A stretch of 64,000 bases of DNA. Source: Limnohabitans sp. Bal53. Its GTDB lineage: Bacteria; Pseudomonadota; Gammaproteobacteria; Burkholderiales; Burkholderiaceae_C. Shown here piece after piece: positions 61,602 to 64,000 of the stretch. The stretch is from the NCBI RefSeq assembly GCF_003063355.1, contig NZ_NESH01000003.1, positions 124,001 to 188,000 of the forward strand. The letters run 5' to 3'. Numbering within the stretch: position 1 is the stretch's first letter; the number at the start of each line of letters is the position of its first letter. The notes under the pieces were generated by a model. It made no database searches. It saw only the letters and a list, made by a program, of their open reading frames with translations, and was not told where the DNA came from. Position numbers and translations under genes: made by a program.

Positions 61602-62453
61602 TCACTTCGGCATGGCCGCGCCCGTGCAGCGCTCGATGCCACCCAGATCGCGGCGCGACTGCACTTGCTCAAACCCGGCCTCGCGCAGCAGGGCCTGAAC
61701 CGGGGCTGCCTGGTCCCAGCCGTGTTCGAGCAGCAGCCAACCGCCCGGGGCCAGATAAACAGGGGCTTGGGCGATGATTTGGCGGATGTCGTCCAGGCCG
61801 TCGGGGCCGCTGGTCAAGGCCTGCAGGGGCTCGTGCATCAGGGCGGCCAAGTGCGGGTCGCCCTCGGCCACGTAGGGTGGGTTGGAGACGATGAGGTCAA
61901 AACGGCCCGTGTGCTGAACATCCACCGCGTTCAGCCAGTCGCTGGCGATGAATTGCACGCCCAACTGCAAGCGGGCAGCGTTGGCGCGGGCCACGGCCAG
62001 GGCGTCTTCGCTCGCGTCCACGGCCCACACCGAGGCATCGGGCCGGGCGTGTTGCAAGGCCAAAGCCACCGCGCCGCTGCCCGTGCCCAAGTCCAGAATG
62101 CTGGGCGAGCGGGTTTCTGGGACGGATTCAGGCAGACACGCCAGAGCCCATTCCACCAACGTTTCGGTATCGGGGCGCGGGTCCAGCACACGCGCATCCA
62201 CGGCCAGCGTCAGTCCAAAAAAGTCTTTGCGCCCGGTGATGTAAGCGACGGGCTCACCTTGCAAGCGGCGCTGCAGCGCGTCTTGCCACGCGGCGGCTTG
62301 CGCTGGCATCAAGGTGTCGCTGTCGTGGGCCAGCAGCCAGGCGCGGTCGTGTTGTGGGCGCTGCAGGCTGTGCAGCAGCAAGATCTGCGCGTCCACCCGG
62401 GCCAAGCCATTGGCTTGGGCTTGGCGCAGACACTCGGCCAGGGTGGTGTGCAT
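61602..62453 (-). CDS. prmC: Release-factor glutamine methyltransferase
   Basis: Methylates the Gln of the GGQ motif in release factors. The 283-residue protein has SAM motif I DLGTGSG at 121-127 and the catalytic NPPY at 191-194. The N-terminal helical domain (ARVDAQILLLHSLQ) is intact. Start at ATG 62453, sharing one base with the prfA stop (TGATG). Gene order prfA-prmC is the standard one. Confidence 0.96.
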   Translation of the reverse strand: MHTTLAECLRQAQANGLARVDAQILLLHSLQRPQHDRAWLLAHDSDTLMPAQAAAWQDALQRRLQGEPVAYITGRKDFFGLTLAVDARVLDPRPDTETLVEWALACLPESVPETRSPSILDLGTGSGAVALALQHARPDASVWAVDASEDALAVARANAARLQLGVQFIASDWLNAVDVQHTGRFDLIVSNPPYVAEGDPHLAALMHEPLQALTSGPDGLDDIRQIIAQAPVYLAPGGWLLLEHGWDQAAPVQALLREAGFEQVQSRRDLGGIERCTGAAMPK

Positions 62454-63553
62454 CAGGCGGTGGCTCCGATTTCCAGCGCGGCCAGCTGTTCGGCCGCTTC
62501 GTAGCTTTGCAGCGCATGCACCACGTCCTGCAAATCGCCTTCCATGATGGTGAGCAGCTTGTACAAAGTCAGGTTGATGCGGTGGTCGGTCAGTCGCCCT
62601 TGCGGAAAGTTGTAGGTGCGGATGCGGTCCGAGCGGTCGCCGCTGCCGATCAGACTCTTGCGCTCGGCCGCGTCTTTGGCGGCGCGTTCGGCCCGGTCTT
62701 TTTCCTGAATTCGGGCCGTCAGCACCTTCAGAGCTTGGGCCTTGTTGCTGTGCTGGCTGCGGCCGTCCTGGCATTCGGCCACGATGCCGGTGGGCAAGTG
62801 GGTGATGCGCACAGCCGAGTCGGTTTTGTTGATGTGTTGCCCACCCGCCCCGCTGGCGCGGTAGGTGTCAATCCGCAAATCCGACGGATTGATCTTGATG
62901 GCTTCGGCCTCGTCCGGCTCGGCCAACACCGCCACGGTGCAGGCGCTGGTGTGGATGCGGCCTTGGGTTTCGGTGGCGGGCACGCGTTGCACCCGGTGAC
63001 CGCCGGATTCGAACTTGAGTGCGCCATACACGCCATCGCCCGATGAGCTGCCGTCGATGCGCACTACGACTTCTTTGTAGCCGCCCAGCTCGCTCACCGA
63101 TTCCGAGACGATCTCGCATTTCCAGCTCTGGCTCTCGGCATAGCGGGTGTACATGCGCAGCAGGTCTCCCGCAAACAGGGCCGACTCGTCGCCCCCAGTG
63201 CCGGCGCGGATTTCGACAAAAGCCGGGCGGGCATCGTCCGGGTCTTTGGGCAGCAGCATGCGTTGCAGCTCAGCCTCCAGACTTTGTAGCTCGGCGCTGG
63301 CGCTGGCCGCCTCTTCTTTGGCCATCTCGTGCAGGTCTTCGTCGGCCAGCATGTCTTGCGCGGCGGCCAGGTCGGCGTTGCGCTGCTGAAAGCGGGCAAA
63401 ACGTGAAGCCACAGCGCTGACCTCGGCGTGCTCGCGCGAAAGCTTCAGGAACTGCGTCATGTCGGCCATGATGTCTTCGCGTGACAGCAAAAAGTCCAGC
63501 TCGGTCAGGCGCAGGGCGTAGCGTTCAAGTTGTTGGATGAGGAAAGGTTTCAT
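62453..63553 (-). CDS. prfA: Peptide chain release factor 1
   Basis: Terminates translation at UAA and UAG. The 366-residue protein has the RF1 anticodon-like PAT motif at 192-194 ([10 protein letters not shown]), which separates it from RF2, and GGQ at 237-239 ([16 protein letters not shown]). Gln239 is the target of PrmC encoded just downstream. Length is normal; 119 bp separate it from hemA. Confidence 0.98.
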   Translation of the reverse strand: MKPFLIQQLERYALRLTELDFLLSREDIMADMTQFLKLSREHAEVSAVASRFARFQQRNADLAAAQDMLADEDLHEMAKEEAASASAELQSLEAELQRMLLPKDPDDARPAFVEIRAGTGGDESALFAGDLLRMYTRYAESQSWKCEIVSESVSELGGYKEVVVRIDGSSSGDGVYGALKFESGGHRVQRVPATETQGRIHTSACTVAVLAEPDEAEAIKINPSDLRIDTYRASGAGGQHINKTDSAVRITHLPTGIVAECQDGRSQHSNKAQALKVLTARIQEKDRAERAAKDAAERKSLIGSGDRSDRIRTYNFPQGRLTDHRINLTLYKLLTIMEGDLQDVVHALQSYEAAEQLAALEIGATA

Positions 63554-63672
63554 GCGGGCGGGAACGGTTTAGGGCTTGGGTTGCGGCGCTGGCCCTGACT
63601 CGGGGCAGACGCGGCAGGCAGCAGGGACAGCTAAGGTGTCGGCGCGCAAGCCCCGACCTGCCAAGTCAGCCG

Positions 63673-64000
63673 CTAACGCTCTTTGCGCAAGAAAACGCGC
63701 TGCACCGTCTGCATGGTCTGCTCGCGGTGCTCGGGTGCCGCCCCGCGCAGCTCGGCCAAGGCGCCGTGCAGCATCTTCTGTGTCAGGCCCTTGGACAGGG
63801 CTTCCATCACGGCGATCGGGTCATCACCCCGGGCCAGCAGCTTGCGGGCGCGGGCCAGTTCGGCTTCGCGCCATGCGTCGGCCTGGTTTTGCAGTTGCTG
63901 GATCAGGGGCACGGTGCCACGCTGGCCCATCCAATGCATGAAGCTTTGCACGCCGGCATCGATGATGACTTCGGCTTCGGCCACGGCCGCTTGGCGGTGG
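63673..64000 (-). CDS. hemA: Glutamyl-tRNA reductase, C-terminal fragment (5' end outside window)
   Basis: The frame runs open to the window end and encodes the last 108 complete residues. The sequence AAVAEAEVIIDAGVQSFMHW followed by QNQADAWREAELARA (spine helix) and GLTQKMLHGALAELR matches the C-terminal dimerisation domain of HemA, which starts tetrapyrrole synthesis. hemA-prfA-prmC is a conserved order. The stop is TAG at 63673-63675. Confidence 0.93.
   Translation of the reverse strand, partial: HRQAAVAEAEVIIDAGVQSFMHWMGQRGTVPLIQQLQNQADAWREAELARARKLLARGDDPIAVMEALSKGLTQKMLHGALAELRGAAPEHREQTMQTVQRVFLRKER

Overview
The window is G+C-rich and carries almost only chromosomal genes of a betaproteobacterium. 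Gene order and protein sequences point to the order Burkholderiales, most likely a Comamonadaceae-type organism. The main reasons are the runs aroB-dgt, gltBD followed by mla genes, murA-hisGDCBHA-hisFIE-hinT-tatABC, petABC-sspAB, pilBCD-coaE-zapD-yacG, and rplU-rpmA-obgE-proB. The taxonomic call is an inference from layout; no rRNA lies in the window.

Layout. 1-2826: tail of a sugar-acid catabolic operon (enolase-superfamily dehydratase fragment, two short-chain dehydrogenases, a fumarylacetoacetase-fold hydrolase), resembling the L-fuconate / 2-keto-3-deoxy-L-fuconate oxidative route. 2908-6434: aroB, dgt and an MFS transporter. 6435-11180: an accessory patch with a short coupled ORF, an AlbA_2/Schlafen-like gene split by one amber codon and carrying a 12-bp tandem repeat, a frameshifted and truncated DUF1016 (YhcG-type) remnant, two intact genes (DUF1415 and a methyltransferase), a 3' scrap of a TctC/Bug-type gene, and a complete REP-associated transposase element with 25-bp inverted palindromic ends. 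11248-17453: gltB and gltD. 17559-23406: phospholipid transport genes mlaF-E-D-A-C-B, an ABC-2 exporter pair and a BolA protein. 23445-32287: murA and a long histidine operon interrupted by a hexose-phosphate mutarotase gene. 32297-34722: a small membrane protein, hinT and tatABC. 34797-38370: a membrane-anchored HtrA protease, a Nif3-like protein, pdxA and mscL. 38509-42511: the cytochrome bc1 operon petABC, then sspA and sspB. 42567-42642: tRNA-Thr(UGU). 42716-48678: dciA-like gene facing away from secA, then argJ, a DUF815 ATPase and mutT. 48687-54709 (minus strand): yacG, zapD, coaE, pilD, pilC, pilB and ispB. 54925-57931: rplU, rpmA, obgE, proB. 57969-64000: rppH, proS, a lytic transglycosylase, grxD, prmC, prfA and the end of hemA.

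Functional themes are amino-acid synthesis (chorismate precursors, glutamate, histidine, arginine, proline), outer-membrane lipid homeostasis (Mla), protein export (Sec, Tat), respiration (bc1, whose Rieske subunit is a known kind of Tat substrate) and type IV pilus biogenesis. Many genes are joined by 4-bp ATGA overlaps and are probably co-translated. I found no CRISPR array, rRNA, prophage or convincing new multi-gene system. The most unusual material is the decaying accessory patch at 6.4-11.2 kb and the stacked inverted repeats between gltD and mlaF.
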